64,000 bases of DNA from Brenneria rubrifaciens (GTDB lineage: Bacteria; Pseudomonadota; Gammaproteobacteria; Enterobacterales; Enterobacteriaceae), in the NCBI RefSeq assembly GCF_005484945.1, contig NZ_CP034035.1:558001-622000 (forward strand). The letters run 5' to 3'. Shown piece after piece: positions 55,520-64,000 of this stretch (positions are counted from its first letter, which is position 1; every line of letters starts with the position of its first letter). The notes under the pieces were generated by a model that worked only from the letters and a program-made list of their open reading frames with translations, had not been told where the DNA came from and made no database searches. The translations under genes were made by a program, and so were the position numbers.

Positions 55520-55553
55520 CCCCTGGTTTTCGTTTTGATGATTAAAACAGGGG
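55520..55553. promoter_or_regulatory. Inverted repeat between DeoR gene and ABC operon
   Basis: CCCCTG (55520-55525) and CAGGGG (55548-55553) flank a T-rich/A-rich core (TTTT at 55527-55530, AAAA at 55544-55547). It lies 10 bp upstream of the binding-protein start, in the 133-bp divergent region, and is a plausible operator for the neighbouring DeoR-type regulator. Confidence 0.4.
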
Positions 55554-55643
55554 AGTCTGACAAAAATATGACCAGTTAATTTCGTAGTAATAATTTAATG
55601 TTTTCGTTATAGCATTCCTTCATCGCATCAATACAAGGAGAGA

Positions 55644-56420
55644 ATGATGACGCCGGAATCACGCCGCCGCGCGATTACCACTATGGTGACGGAGCAAGGG
55701 GAACGCAGTATCGAGCAACTGGCCGGACATTTCGGCGTATCGCTCCAGACCGTACGCAGCGATGTGCGGGCGTTGACCGAGCAGGGGCTGTTGCTGCGCC
55801 GGCATGGTCTGGTGGCGCCTTTTGCGCGGGAGAATATTGGTTATCAGCAGCGGGAAATTGTCAATGTCGGCGGTAAACGCTGGATTGGTGAACACGTTGC
55901 CGGGCTGCTTGGCGGGCATCAAAGCTGTTTTCTGGGAACAGGCACCACGGTTGAAATGGTGGCGCGTGCCTTACCTGCTGACACCCGGTTGGCGGTGTTC
56001 ACCAATAACCTGCATGCGGCGGAGCCGCTCAGCCGTTTGCCCGGTTGCGAATTGACCGTGGCCGGCGGGCAAGTGCGCAAACGGGATTTGGATATCATCG
56101 GCGGCGATGCCCTGGCGTTTTTCAGCCGCTATCGGGTGTCAATCGGCGTGGTGTCGGTCGGGGGCATGGGGGAAGCGGGAGAACTCTACGATTTCAACGA
56201 TGACGAGGTGATGGCGCGTCAGGCGCTGTTGGCCGGGGCGATGGTTAAGGTGCTGGTGGTGGACAGCGCCAAGTTTGGCCGCCCGGCCCTGTGTCAGAAT
56301 GGCACTATTGCCGATTTCCACTATATCGTCAGCGATCGGCCGCCATCAAGACAGCAGCGCGACGTCCTGCTGGGGCTGTCGACGCGCTGGCTGTGTCAGG
56401 AATCCTGTTTTTATCGTTAA
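55644..56420 (+). CDS. DeoR/GlpR-family transcriptional regulator
   Basis: 258 residues. The N-terminal DeoR helix-turn-helix is SIEQLAGHFGVSLQTVRSDVRAL (about 17-39). The C-terminal DeoR sensor domain (about 75-235) has the phosphosugar-isomerase-like fold, with FLGTGTTVEMVARAL and KVLVVDSAKFGRPAL typical of the family. Such regulators respond to phosphorylated sugars. It is divergent from the ABC importer, which it probably controls. Starts at ATG 55644 or 55647 behind AAGGAGAG. Confidence 0.88.
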   Translation: MMTPESRRRAITTMVTEQGERSIEQLAGHFGVSLQTVRSDVRALTEQGLLLRRHGLVAPFARENIGYQQREIVNVGGKRWIGEHVAGLLGGHQSCFLGTGTTVEMVARALPADTRLAVFTNNLHAAEPLSRLPGCELTVAGGQVRKRDLDIIGGDALAFFSRYRVSIGVVSVGGMGEAGELYDFNDDEVMARQALLAGAMVKVLVVDSAKFGRPALCQNGTIADFHYIVSDRPPSRQQRDVLLGLSTRWLCQESCFYR

Positions 56421-56472
56421 CCCACGCCACAGAGGACGGACACGGCGAATAGTCATTGACTTTAGTATTAAC

Positions 56473-56491
56473 GATAATGAAAATCATTTCA
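56473..56491. promoter_or_regulatory. Fur box upstream of the FecI-type gene
   Basis: The 19 bases from 56473 match the Fur consensus at 15 positions, including GATAATGA and AATCATT uninterrupted. The site lies 24 bp before the sigma-factor start, the usual place for Fur repression of fecI-type genes. Confidence 0.75.
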
Positions 56492-56515
56492 TTGTTATCA
56501 TAATGAGCCACTCCC

Positions 56516-57040
56516 GTGAATAGTCCCGCGTTTGCCGATGTAAATCAGACTGAGTCTTTACGGGTTCAGCAGATTTATCATGAACATCATTCCTGGTTGC
56601 AGTCGTGGTTGTGCCGGCGTTTGGGCTGTTCACAACAGGCGGCTGATTTGGCGCAGGACACTTTTTTACGTCTTATCAGCCAGCACCAGGCCGCAAATAT
56701 CCGCGAACCCCGCGCCTGGTTGACCACGGTAGCGCACGGTCTGGTGGTGAATCACTGGCGGCGTAAAGATATTGAAAACGCCTACCTGCAAGCATTGGCA
56801 GAGCAGGCGCCTGCCGTTGCTCCCTCGCTCGAACAGCAGGCAATGACCATTGACGCCTTGCTTGAGATTGACCGTCTGTTGGCAACGTTGCCCGTCAAGG
56901 TTCGTCAGGCGTTTCTGTGGGTTCACTTTGACGGGTTGTCTTACAGACAGGTCGCCGAGCGTCTGGCGGTTTCTGAGCGGATGGTAAAAAAATATATGGC
57001 GCAGGCGATGCTCAACTGCTTGCTTTGTCAGAATCGATGA
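56516..57040 (+). CDS. FecI-type ECF sigma factor
   Basis: Iron-starvation extracytoplasmic-function sigma factor, 174 residues. Region 2 includes DLAQDTFLRLIS and REPRAWLTTVAHGLVVNHWRRKDIE; region 4 includes LPVKVRQAFLWVHFDGLSYRQVAERLAVSERMVKKYM. Starts at GTG 56516, with a Fur box before it. It overlaps the fecR-like gene by 4 bases (ATGA). Its expected target is the promoter of the STN-domain receptor at 49.3 kb, the only transducer-type receptor in the window. Confidence 0.92.
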   Translation: MNSPAFADVNQTESLRVQQIYHEHHSWLQSWLCRRLGCSQQAADLAQDTFLRLISQHQAANIREPRAWLTTVAHGLVVNHWRRKDIENAYLQALAEQAPAVAPSLEQQAMTIDALLEIDRLLATLPVKVRQAFLWVHFDGLSYRQVAERLAVSERMVKKYMAQAMLNCLLCQNR

Positions 57041-57972
57041 TTTCCGCTGTCAAATCCGATATCCCAAAAGACGTTTTTCATGCTGCGGCAGCGTGGTACG
57101 CCACACTCTACGATGACGATTGCACGGAATTTGATCGGCAGAGCTGGCGGCAGTGGCTGGAACGTGATGAAACTCATCGTCTGGCGTGGCGACAGGTGGA
57201 ACAGATTCATGCGCGTTTTCAAGCGGTCGATAGCCAACTGGTTTCTTCGGTATTGAACCAGCGCGGCGCCGAGCGCAGGCGCATGCTCAAACTGTTGGTG
57301 TTCGCCAGCATCACTGGCGGCGTCGGTTTCAGCCTGCCGTGGGAAAGCTATGCCGCCGATTATCGAACCGGGAAGGGGGAAACCCGCGCGTTAACGATCG
57401 CCAATGGTTTGACCGTGTGGCTGAACACGGATTCGGCCTTGAATCAGCAGGACATCGGGAACGGGCAGCGGGTGTTTAAACTGGTTCAGGGCGAGTTGGT
57501 GCTAGAGAACCGAACCGCACAGCCGGTCAGCCTGAAGACGGCGCATGGCGAGATCGATGTGCCGCAACCCTGCCAAATCGCGTTGCGTTACACGCCTGCG
57601 CAGAGCTTTTTATCCGTATTCAGCGGCGAAGCGGTGTTGCGTACCACAACGCCGTCACTGCGGGTGATGTCAGGTCAGCAAGTCTCCTTTACGCGCGAAC
57701 GGTGCGATGCGCCAATACCCGTCGAAAATTTCCGGCAGAGTTGGCGTTCAGGGGTGCTGGTGGCGGATAACATGCCGCTGGCACAGTTGATCGACGAAGT
57801 GTCCCGCTATCATCGTGGCTATTTTCATGTGAATGAGCGGGTGGCCGCGTTACGGATCTCCGGCGTATTCCCGCTGCACGATCGCGATCGCCTGCTTGGT
57901 GCGCTGGTACGCACGCTGCCCGTCAAGGTGACAAAACGTTTTGCCTGGTGGATTGATATCAGTTCACGTTAA
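57037..57972 (+). CDS. FecR-type anti-sigma regulator
   Basis: Inner-membrane signal transducer of about 311 residues linking receptor and sigma factor. The N-terminal DUF4880-like cytoplasmic domain (AAAWYATLYDDDCTEFDRQS) holds the sigma factor. A single membrane helix lies at about 86-104. The FecR periplasmic domain (about 110-205, with KGETRALTIANGLTVWLNTD) and a C-terminal STN-contact domain (PLAQLIDEVSRYHRGYF) follow. ATG 57037 overlaps the sigma-factor stop; TTG 57025 is an alternative start. Confidence 0.9.
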   Translation: MISAVKSDIPKDVFHAAAAWYATLYDDDCTEFDRQSWRQWLERDETHRLAWRQVEQIHARFQAVDSQLVSSVLNQRGAERRRMLKLLVFASITGGVGFSLPWESYAADYRTGKGETRALTIANGLTVWLNTDSALNQQDIGNGQRVFKLVQGELVLENRTAQPVSLKTAHGEIDVPQPCQIALRYTPAQSFLSVFSGEAVLRTTTPSLRVMSGQQVSFTRERCDAPIPVENFRQSWRSGVLVADNMPLAQLIDEVSRYHRGYFHVNERVAALRISGVFPLHDRDRLLGALVRTLPVKVTKRFAWWIDISSR

Positions 57973-58140
57973 AACCCGCTGGTGTTTCTGGAGTAAAACG
58001 CTAAAAATACCCCTTTCCCCGTTCGTTTGTTGTCTGAACAGTTTTTTTAGAAAAAATCGTTTTCTTACCCCGGCCAGAGACTCACGAAGAAGGGCGGCAG
58101 ATGTTTATTCAGCATTATCTTACGAATACAGGACGTCATT

Positions 58141-59151
58141 ATGCAGTTACTGAATTTGAAACAAGCCCGATTTCTGAGCTTTTTCTTTATTATGGGCAGC
58201 CTGCTGATTTTGCTGCCGTTGCGCTTGTTAACGTGTTTCATTGCCGGTTTTCTCGTCTACGAAATTGTGAATCTGCTAACGCCCTATTTTCAAAAGGTGA
58301 TCGGCGGTAAACGCGCACGTTGGATCGTCGTGGCGATTATCAGTACGTTGGTTGTCAGCCTGTTGAGCCTGTTGTTCGGGAGTCTGGTCGGCTTACTGAT
58401 GCAGGAAATGAAAGATACCACCGCCTTTAACATGCGCATTGCCTATATCCTTAATGAGATCCAACGGCAGGTGATGTTCTATCTACCGGGATACCTGCCG
58501 GTCAGCGTTGAAGAGCTACAGAGGGAGTTCCTGCAATGGGTTCAGCAGCACATCGCCATTTTGCAGAACATGGGAAAAAGTTTTCTGCATGGCTTCGTCA
58601 CGATGTTGATTGGTATGGTGCTGGGTGCGATTATTTCTTTATATAATGTTGATAACGATGAAGAAAGACCCTTGCTCAAAGCGGAGCTGATGCGGCGGGT
58701 GGCTTTGTTGTCCGCATCATTCCGCAACATCGTTTTTGCTCAGGTTAAAATTTCCGCGGTCAATACGGTGCTCTCCGGGATTTTCATTCTGGGGGTGTTG
58801 CCGGGTTTTGGCATTCATTTGCCGTTTTCCAAAACGCTGGTGATACTGACGTTTGTGTTTGGCTTATTGCCCGTCATCGGTAATTTGATCTCTAACTCTA
58901 TTGTCTTTATTGCCGGGTTATCTCTTTCCCTGCCGATCGCTCTGGTGGCGTTAGTCTATCTGATGTTGATCCACAAGCTCGAATATTTCCTGAACGCACA
59001 GATCGTCGGCACCAGGATTAAAGCCAACGCGTGGGAAATTCTGCTGGCCATGCTGGTGTTTGAAGCCGCTTTCGGGATTTCAGGCGTGATAGCCGCGCCA
59101 ATCTATTACGCTTATCTGAAGAGCGAACTGAAAGAAGCGGCCCTGATTTAA
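58141..59151 (+). CDS. AI-2E family membrane transporter
   Basis: 336-residue protein with about seven or eight helices and the AI-2E-family layout: two N-terminal helix pairs, a long soluble loop (about 85-150), and C-terminal helices with GVLPGFGIHLPF, FGLLPVIGNLISNS and EYFLNAQIVGTRIKANAWEI. Members (TqsA, PerM, YdiK) export diverse compounds or act as antiporters, so no substrate is assigned. It is not YdiK by my recollection of that sequence. The start is preceded by AGGA. The upstream 168 bp shows no other gene. Confidence 0.8.
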   Translation: MQLLNLKQARFLSFFFIMGSLLILLPLRLLTCFIAGFLVYEIVNLLTPYFQKVIGGKRARWIVVAIISTLVVSLLSLLFGSLVGLLMQEMKDTTAFNMRIAYILNEIQRQVMFYLPGYLPVSVEELQREFLQWVQQHIAILQNMGKSFLHGFVTMLIGMVLGAIISLYNVDNDEERPLLKAELMRRVALLSASFRNIVFAQVKISAVNTVLSGIFILGVLPGFGIHLPFSKTLVILTFVFGLLPVIGNLISNSIVFIAGLSLSLPIALVALVYLMLIHKLEYFLNAQIVGTRIKANAWEILLAMLVFEAAFGISGVIAAPIYYAYLKSELKEAALI

Positions 59152-59430
59152 TGCTCAATAGTGACAGGCGGCCAAGATGTTATTTCTGCTACAGCCTTGC
59201 CACAGCGTCTCTGGCGAACGCCTTGAATTCTCCGCATTAGGATGCTGAATGTTAAGCGTGGAGTGACGGAGGGAGTTCGCATTGTGATGACCTGTCTTGA
59301 GGATAGACAGGGGCATTCTGCGTGTAAGAAAACGAACATCCGGTTCCAGTCAGTGTGATGAAAATTGTTCCGTCATTTCATCAATAGCGTCACTGCGCTG
59401 TTAATACGCGCCCGTCGCGCGTGAGGCGGG

Positions 59431-59465
59431 AAAAACGGTTGGAAGCGGTAGTTCGCTTCCAACCG
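59431..59465 (-). terminator. Intrinsic terminator of the L,D-transpeptidase gene
   Basis: CGGTTGGAAGCG (59436-59447) pairs perfectly with 59454-59465 around a 6-base loop, and on the minus strand the hairpin is followed by TTTTTCCC. It lies 10 bases after the stop. The rest of the 59152-59475 gap between the convergent genes holds no recognisable feature. Confidence 0.92.
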
Positions 59466-59475
59466 GAAAAGCCGA

Positions 59476-60591
59476 TTACGAACGGTCAGCCTCCGCTTCC
59501 TCCGTGGACTGGGCATCCGCGGTTGGCGCAGCCGTATCAACCGACGGAACGGTGTTGTCCAGTGGGATATTTTCCTGTTCGGCGTAGTCCTGTATAGCAT
59601 CGTCCTGAGATTGCGCTTCTGGCGTGGCGGCGGATTCAAGCGGAATTGCGGGCGCCGCTTCTTCGATCAGACCGTTGATTTTGACCGGCGAACCAGAACG
59701 CGATCTGATCGCCTGATCCACTTCACGGGTATTAACACTGGCATCGGCCAGCACCTTGTTGACTTTTGCCGTAATACTGATGGGCGCCGGAGAATCAGAT
59801 TGGAATTCTTCTACGGAACGAGACAGCGGATTGTGTACTTCCACATAGCGTGAGCCGTCTGGTTCCACCGTGGCTTTAACCGGTTCATTAATGAATTGGA
59901 CGCGCGTACCTACCGGGACGTTGTCGAACAAATACTTAATGTCATCCGCACGCAAACGTACGCAACCGTGGCTCACCCGCAGGCCGATACCGAAGTTGGC
60001 GTTGGTGCCGTGGATAGCGTAGAGATTGCCGATATACAGTGCGTACAGCCCCATCGGGTTATCCGGGCCGGGCGGGTACACTTTCTGCAATGTCTCTCCG
60101 CGCTCGGCATATTCCGCGTGCATCTTGGCCGTCGGCGTCCAGGTCGGGCCGGCTTTTTTACGCTGAACGGAGGTGGTCCAGTTAATCGGCGTATCTTTAC
60201 CCAACTCACCAATACCGATTGGCAGAACGATGACGGTTTTGGTGCCTTTCGGGTAGTAATACAGGCGCATTTCCGCACTGTTGATCACAATACCTTCGCG
60301 CGGCGTGTCCGGCAGAATGAGCTGATGAGGAATAATCATTTTGCTGCCAGGCTGCGGCAGATAAACATCCACATCCGGGTTGGCTTCCATCAGGTTGCTC
60401 AGCCCCATCTGGTATCGGGCGGCGAAATCTTCCAGTGGCAATGTACTGTCGGTTGGGATAGTGATTTCCATATTTTCACCAACCAGACGACTGTCGGCCG
60501 CCGGGAGTGGATAGACAACGGCAAGGGCGGCCTGGCTAAATGCCGCGGCCGCCACAATTAAGGTTAAGATCGCGCGAATACTCATGTTCAT
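59476..60591 (-). CDS. ldtA: L,D-transpeptidase of the ErfK/LdtA type
   Basis: Periplasmic YkuD-fold enzyme that anchors Braun lipoprotein to peptidoglycan in E. coli relatives. 371 residues. Signal peptide (about 1-24). A LysM-like stretch (about 45-92, [20 protein letters not shown]) precedes the YkuD domain (about 98-235), with catalytic H194 (IHGTNANF) and C210 in SHGCVRLR. Family members of this subgroup end near residue 310. Here a C-terminal tail of about 60 residues rich in Glu, Asp, Ala and Gln is added, ending EEAEADRS. Likeness is closest to ErfK/LdtA rather than YbiS or YnhG. Confidence 0.88.
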   Translation of the reverse strand: MNMSIRAILTLIVAAAAFSQAALAVVYPLPAADSRLVGENMEITIPTDSTLPLEDFAARYQMGLSNLMEANPDVDVYLPQPGSKMIIPHQLILPDTPREGIVINSAEMRLYYYPKGTKTVIVLPIGIGELGKDTPINWTTSVQRKKAGPTWTPTAKMHAEYAERGETLQKVYPPGPDNPMGLYALYIGNLYAIHGTNANFGIGLRVSHGCVRLRADDIKYLFDNVPVGTRVQFINEPVKATVEPDGSRYVEVHNPLSRSVEEFQSDSPAPISITAKVNKVLADASVNTREVDQAIRSRSGSPVKINGLIEEAAPAIPLESAATPEAQSQDDAIQDYAEQENIPLDNTVPSVDTAAPTADAQSTEEAEADRS

Positions 60592-60751
60592 GTCTTTGTT
60601 GAGTGCTAAATGCCATACCAGCGGTAATGGGGCGGTTTTTGGGTCGAAAATGACCGGATGCGCATTATATGTTCAGAACCGGCTTTGAGGGAAACGAGAT
60701 GTGCAACAAATCACATTTTTTGCTCTCCGGTGAACGCGTTGCTGCCAGCGC

Positions 60752-61549
60752 TTAGCATTCGCCGTCCAGAAAGGGTTTTTTAAAGCGTCGATTGGCCAAT
60801 ACCGGCAGCGTCTGACGGGCATAGGTCAGGCGTTCCGGTTGGATATCGGCGTAAAGCAAAGCAGGCACCTCCGGCGCCTGAACCACGACAACCCCTAAAG
60901 GGTCGACGACCATACTGTTACCGATATTCTTGACGCCGCATTCACCGGCGGCGACGAGATAGACGGTGTTTTCCAATGCTCTGGCGCGTACCAGCAATTC
61001 CCAGTGGATTTCTTTCAACGGGCCTTTAATCCAGGCGGAGGGAAGAACGAGGACGTCCGCGCCGTCCAGCGCCAGACGTCGCGCCAGTTCGGGAAAACGG
61101 ATGTCGTAGCAGGTCATCAGCCCCACCTTCATCCCGGCGATGGTCAGCAACGGCGCAACCTCCTCACCGGGCAACACATTTTCCGACTCCCGCACGGAAA
61201 AAGCGTCATACAGATGCAGTTTCCGATATTGAGCAACGATTTTACCGTCGCGAAACGCCAGCAGCGTATTCCAGACTTTTCCCTGGCCGTTCGGAATATG
61301 GACGCACAGCATCGTCGTCATGGCGCCGCCTTTACTGGCGGCAAGCAACTGAGTGATAAAGGGGCCGTCAATCGGTTGAGCGGCGGTCAGCACCATATTG
61401 GGATTAGTAATGTCGCGGGCCAGTACGCCTTCGGGCAGCACCAGCAGGTCGGCGCCGTTTTTCTGCGCTGCCGACATCAATGCCGATATTGTCGTGACGT
61501 TGTTTTGCCATTCACGCTCCACCGCGAATTGCCCCAGTGCGACTTTCAT
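60752..61549 (-). CDS. ybeM: Deaminated-glutathione amidase (nitrilase superfamily)
   Basis: Carbon-nitrogen hydrolase of 265 residues. The Glu-Lys-Cys triad is E40 (LPEG), K110 (YRKLHLYDAF) and C147 (MTCYDIRFPE). This is the Nit1/YbeM group, which repairs deaminated glutathione made by transaminases. E. coli K-12 carries a truncated ybeM; this copy is full length. It lies upstream of ldtA on the same strand with 160 bp between, no terminator seen. Confidence 0.88.
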   Translation of the reverse strand: MKVALGQFAVEREWQNNVTTISALMSAAQKNGADLLVLPEGVLARDITNPNMVLTAAQPIDGPFITQLLAASKGGAMTTMLCVHIPNGQGKVWNTLLAFRDGKIVAQYRKLHLYDAFSVRESENVLPGEEVAPLLTIAGMKVGLMTCYDIRFPELARRLALDGADVLVLPSAWIKGPLKEIHWELLVRARALENTVYLVAAGECGVKNIGNSMVVDPLGVVVVQAPEVPALLYADIQPERLTYARQTLPVLANRRFKKPFLDGEC

Positions 61550-61654
61550 CCACGCTCCTAATGCATAATGCGGCCCTGAACGGGCCGTTTGATAATGATC
61601 ATGCCATCTCCGCCTCAGGATAAAACCGTCGGTGCGGACCCGGTTTAGACGCGG

Positions 61655-62191
61655 TTATCCACGTCTGGCTGGCATCATGCGCAGCAGCGTATTGTCTTTC
61701 AACACATAATGATGGAACAAGGCGGCAACGGTATGCAGGCCGATGAGCCAGTAACCGAGCGGCGCGAGGGTTTCATGCCAGTCCATCAAGCTACCGGCGA
61801 GTTCAGTATTCGGCGTGGCGGACATTGGCATGCCAATACCAAAGAGCATCCAGTCCCGGCCGCTGTAATAGCGCGAAATGGTGCCCAGTATGGGAAGGGA
61901 GATAAACAGCAGATAGATCACGGTGTGTGTCAGCGTCGCCAGCGCGGTTTGCCAGCGCGGTGGCGGCGGGGTAATGGCGGGTGAGGCATAACGCGTACGT
62001 AAAAACAGGCGTACCAGCATTAGCGCCAGTACCAGCACGCCGCAACTAAAGTGGGTGACCATCATGACGGTTCGCAGCAGCGAACCGCGTTCAGCGATCC
62101 AGCGTAGTTCTATTGTGGCATAAGCCACGACGAGCAACACAAAAACCAGCCAGTGCAGCGCGATTTGCGGTGATGCGAATTTTCCTTTCAT
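61655..62191 (-). CDS. cybB: Cytochrome b561 family protein
   Basis: 178-residue four-helix membrane protein of the CybB/YodB b561 family. Haem-ligand histidines appear in IALHWLVF (helix 1), VTHFSCGVLVL (helix 2), HTVIYLLFI and the last helix HTVAALFHHYVLKDNTL. Believed to oxidise quinol to superoxide or relay electrons in the membrane. CybB and YodB are close paralogues, so the symbol is likely but not sure. AGAAAGAGAG precedes the start. Confidence 0.8.
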   Translation of the reverse strand: MKGKFASPQIALHWLVFVLLVVAYATIELRWIAERGSLLRTVMMVTHFSCGVLVLALMLVRLFLRTRYASPAITPPPPRWQTALATLTHTVIYLLFISLPILGTISRYYSGRDWMLFGIGMPMSATPNTELAGSLMDWHETLAPLGYWLIGLHTVAALFHHYVLKDNTLLRMMPARRG

Positions 62192-62281
62192 CTCTCTTTC
62201 TCCTAATGCATGACCCTATTGACACCATAATGAGCGAGTAATCGTATAAAGTATAGGGTAATTCTCGCGTTGTCAGCCTCT

Positions 62282-64000
62282 CTACTCCTGAGGATTCTTT
62301 TCTGATTTACCCGCCATCATGGTCAGGAAATCAAAGCGGCGGCGCAGATCCAGCTCTGCTTCTTCATACAGCAGCGCCGTTTCTTCCGGCATCTGGTTGT
62401 TCAGGCGACGAAAGCGCTGCTCTTTCAGCAAGGTTTCGCTCAGGCTGCTTGACGGAGGACGGGAGTCGGTCACCAGCGCGGCTTTGCCTTCTTCGGTACG
62501 GCGCGGATCGAAGCGATAAAGCGGCCAGAAGCCTGTCGTGGTGAGCTGGCGCATCTGCTCGTGGCTCAACGCCAGGTCGTAGCCGTGCTCTTCACAGGGG
62601 CTGTAGGCGATAATCAGCGACGGCCCCGGCCAGGCTTCGGCTTCCTGAATGGCTTTTACCGTTTGGTTGAGCTGGGCGCCCAGCGAAATCTGCGCGACGT
62701 AAACATGGCCATACATCATCACGTTGATGCCAAGATCTTTACGCGCCTTACGTTTGCCTTTTTCCCCAAATTTGGTGACTGCGCCCAGCGGTGTGGCTTT
62801 GGATTGCTGACCGCCGGTGTTGGAATAACATTGGGTATCCAGCACCAGCACGTTGACGTTTTCACTCAGGCTCATGACGTGATCCAGACCGCCATAGCCG
62901 ATGTCATACGCCCAACCGTCGCCGCCAATCAGCCAGATGGATTTATCCACCAGATGATCGGCTTCAGAGGCCAGCGTACTGGCCTCATCACCGCCCATAT
63001 CCGCCAACAGCATCCGCAATTGTTCAATCTGCCTACGGCGCAGTTCCGGCGCGATCGACGTTTCCTGCAAGGCGGCGACCAGATCTGCCGGTAACTGCGG
63101 CGCCAGCGTGTGCAGCAAGCGGATGACGCGCTGACGGTGTTGATCGACGCTCAAGCGAAAGCCGAGGCCGAATTCGGCGTTATCTTCAAACAGCGAATTG
63201 GCCCACGCCGGGCCGCGGCCATTGGCATCGGTGGTCCACGGGGTTGTCGGCAGGTTGCCGCCGTAAATGGAAGAACAGCCTGTCGCATTCGCCACCAGCA
63301 GACGATCGCCGTAAAGCTGGGTCAGCAGCTTAATGTATGGCGTCTCACCACAACCGGAACAGGCGCCGGAATACTCGAACAGCGGTGAAATCAGTTGAGA
63401 AGTCCGAATATCAATGCGTTCCAACCGGGATTTATCGATTTCCGGCAGTTGCAGGAAGAAATCGAAGTGCGCTTTTTCAACGCTCAGGTTGTCCAGACGA
63501 GATGCCATATTGATGGCTTTGAACGCTGGATTCTGACGATCTTTCGCTGGGCAGACTTCCACGCACAGATTACAGCCGGTGCAATCTTCCGGCGCCACTT
63601 GCAAGACGTATTTCTGTCCGCGCATATCGCGGGCTTTGACATCCAGCGATTGCAATGATTCCGGGGCCGCCGCCATCGCATCGGCGGGCACCACTTTGGC
63701 GCGGATGGCGGAATGCGGGCAGGCGGCGACGCAGTGGTTGCACTGGGTACACAACTGAGGCTGCCACAGCGGGATTTCTTCCGCGATGTTGCGTTTCTCC
63801 CACTTCGTCGTTCCGGTCGGCCAGGTGCCGTCAGGGGGCAATGCGGAAACTGGCAGGGTATCGCCCAGACCCGCCAGCATGGTCGCGGTAACGGTTTTTA
63901 CGAAATCCGGGGCCGCGTCGGAAACCACCGGCGGGCGCCGCGGGCTGTCTGGGTTGACCGTTTCCAGCGGCACGGCGCAAAGCGCATCTAATGTGGCGTC
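62282..64000 (-). CDS. nifJ: Pyruvate:flavodoxin oxidoreductase, C-terminal part
   Basis: The reading frame stays open to the window edge, so the 5' part (about 600 residues of a roughly 1175-residue enzyme) is outside. Visible are the two [4Fe-4S] ferredoxin motifs (CTQCNHCVAACPHS and CTGCNLCVEVCPAK), a further cysteine pair GACSGCGETPY and the thiamine-diphosphate domain GGDGWAYDIGYGGLDHVMS. It makes acetyl-CoA, CO2 and reduced flavodoxin from pyruvate. It is called NifJ or YdbK in enterobacteria; presence here does not prove nitrogen fixation. The C-terminus DFLTMMAGK is intact. Confidence 0.93.
   Translation of the reverse strand, partial: DATLDALCAVPLETVNPDSPRRPPVVSDAAPDFVKTVTATMLAGLGDTLPVSALPPDGTWPTGTTKWEKRNIAEEIPLWQPQLCTQCNHCVAACPHSAIRAKVVPADAMAAAPESLQSLDVKARDMRGQKYVLQVAPEDCTGCNLCVEVCPAKDRQNPAFKAINMASRLDNLSVEKAHFDFFLQLPEIDKSRLERIDIRTSQLISPLFEYSGACSGCGETPYIKLLTQLYGDRLLVANATGCSSIYGGNLPTTPWTTDANGRGPAWANSLFEDNAEFGLGFRLSVDQHRQRVIRLLHTLAPQLPADLVAALQETSIAPELRRRQIEQLRMLLADMGGDEASTLASEADHLVDKSIWLIGGDGWAYDIGYGGLDHVMSLSENVNVLVLDTQCYSNTGGQQSKATPLGAVTKFGEKGKRKARKDLGINVMMYGHVYVAQISLGAQLNQTVKAIQEAEAWPGPSLIIAYSPCEEHGYDLALSHEQMRQLTTTGFWPLYRFDPRRTEEGKAALVTDSRPPSSSLSETLLKEQRFRRLNNQMPEETALLYEEAELDLRRRFDFLTMMAGKSEKNPQE

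Noticed and set aside
62219..62250. Plus-strand sigma-70 promoter (TTGACA ... TATAAA) between cybB and nifJ
   Set aside because: Spacing to TATAAA is 20 bases and no plus-strand gene follows; chance in an AT-rich gap is likelier.
62282..64000. nifJ as evidence of a nif cluster or nitrogen fixation
   Set aside because: Pyruvate:flavodoxin oxidoreductase is widespread in non-fixing enterobacteria and no other nif gene is in the window.

Overview
The window is a chromosomal segment of an enterobacterium. Gene content (LpxP, YjcE, YbhN-ClsB-YbhP, GntR/GntK/GntT, Acs, ErfK-type transpeptidase, YbeM, NifJ), protein-level likeness to E. coli and Klebsiella counterparts, and a complete Flp/Tad locus with its own two-component system suggest the Pectobacteriaceae (Pectobacterium/Brenneria/Dickeya/Lonsdalea type). 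Genus cannot be fixed from the sequence alone. No rRNA, tRNA, CRISPR array, transposase or prophage gene was seen.

Layout. (1) 1-1.6 kb: a CspA-family cold-shock gene and lpxP, both of cold-adaptation type. (2) 1.6-7.4 kb: a purine/allantoin island with an NCS1 transporter divergent from hpxS-hpxA-hpxB (GntR regulator, allantoin racemase, allantoinase), then the purine permease ghxQ. Two palindromic operators lie between the divergent genes and a third identical palindrome lies inside hpxA. (3) 7.5-9.2 kb: the antiporter yjcE. (4) 9.5-24.2 kb: an OmpR-type response regulator and histidine kinase (Fur-like box upstream), then a complete tad locus: flp, tadV, rcpC, rcpA, cpaD-like, tadZ, tadA, tadB, tadC, tadD, tadE, tadF, tadG. 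(5) 24.2-39.1 kb: on the same strand, a 2965-residue protein with an N-terminal LEPRMMFDA motif, three beta-propeller-like modules and many Ig/cadherin-like repeats. It is followed by four overlapping genes for a TolC-like outer-membrane factor, a periplasmic adaptor, a GAF-like/HlyD fusion and an M50 metalloprotease/HlyD fusion. No ABC ATPase or RND pump is present. This is the best candidate for an undescribed export or surface-display system.

(6) 39.2-42.2 kb: the ybhP-clsB-ybhN operon. (7) 42.5-45.6 kb: gntR, gntK and gntT with a 26-bp double GntR operator and a perfect CRP site. (8) 45.7-49.3 kb: acs, then a long AT-rich stretch with clustered inverted repeats, a 17-codon ORF, a gene remnant and a single-PAS orphan protein. 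(9) 49.3-58 kb: a TonB-dependent siderophore receptor with a signalling (STN) domain and, 4.8 kb away, a FecI/FecR-type pair with a Fur box. Between them is an ABC importer of the 'ferric' class that lacks the iron-binding tyrosine pair and is divergent from a DeoR-family regulator, so its substrate is probably not iron. (10) 58-64 kb: an AI-2E family membrane protein, an L,D-transpeptidase (ldtA-like), ybeM, a cytochrome b561 and the 3' part of nifJ, cut by the window edge.

How the parts fit. Regions 4 and 5 form a roughly 30-kb same-strand surface-structure locus: a signal-controlled Flp pilus plus a giant surface or secreted protein with its presumed exporter. Regions 2, 6, 7, 8 and 10 are metabolic or envelope modules. 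Region 9 is an iron-signalling unit split by an unrelated importer.
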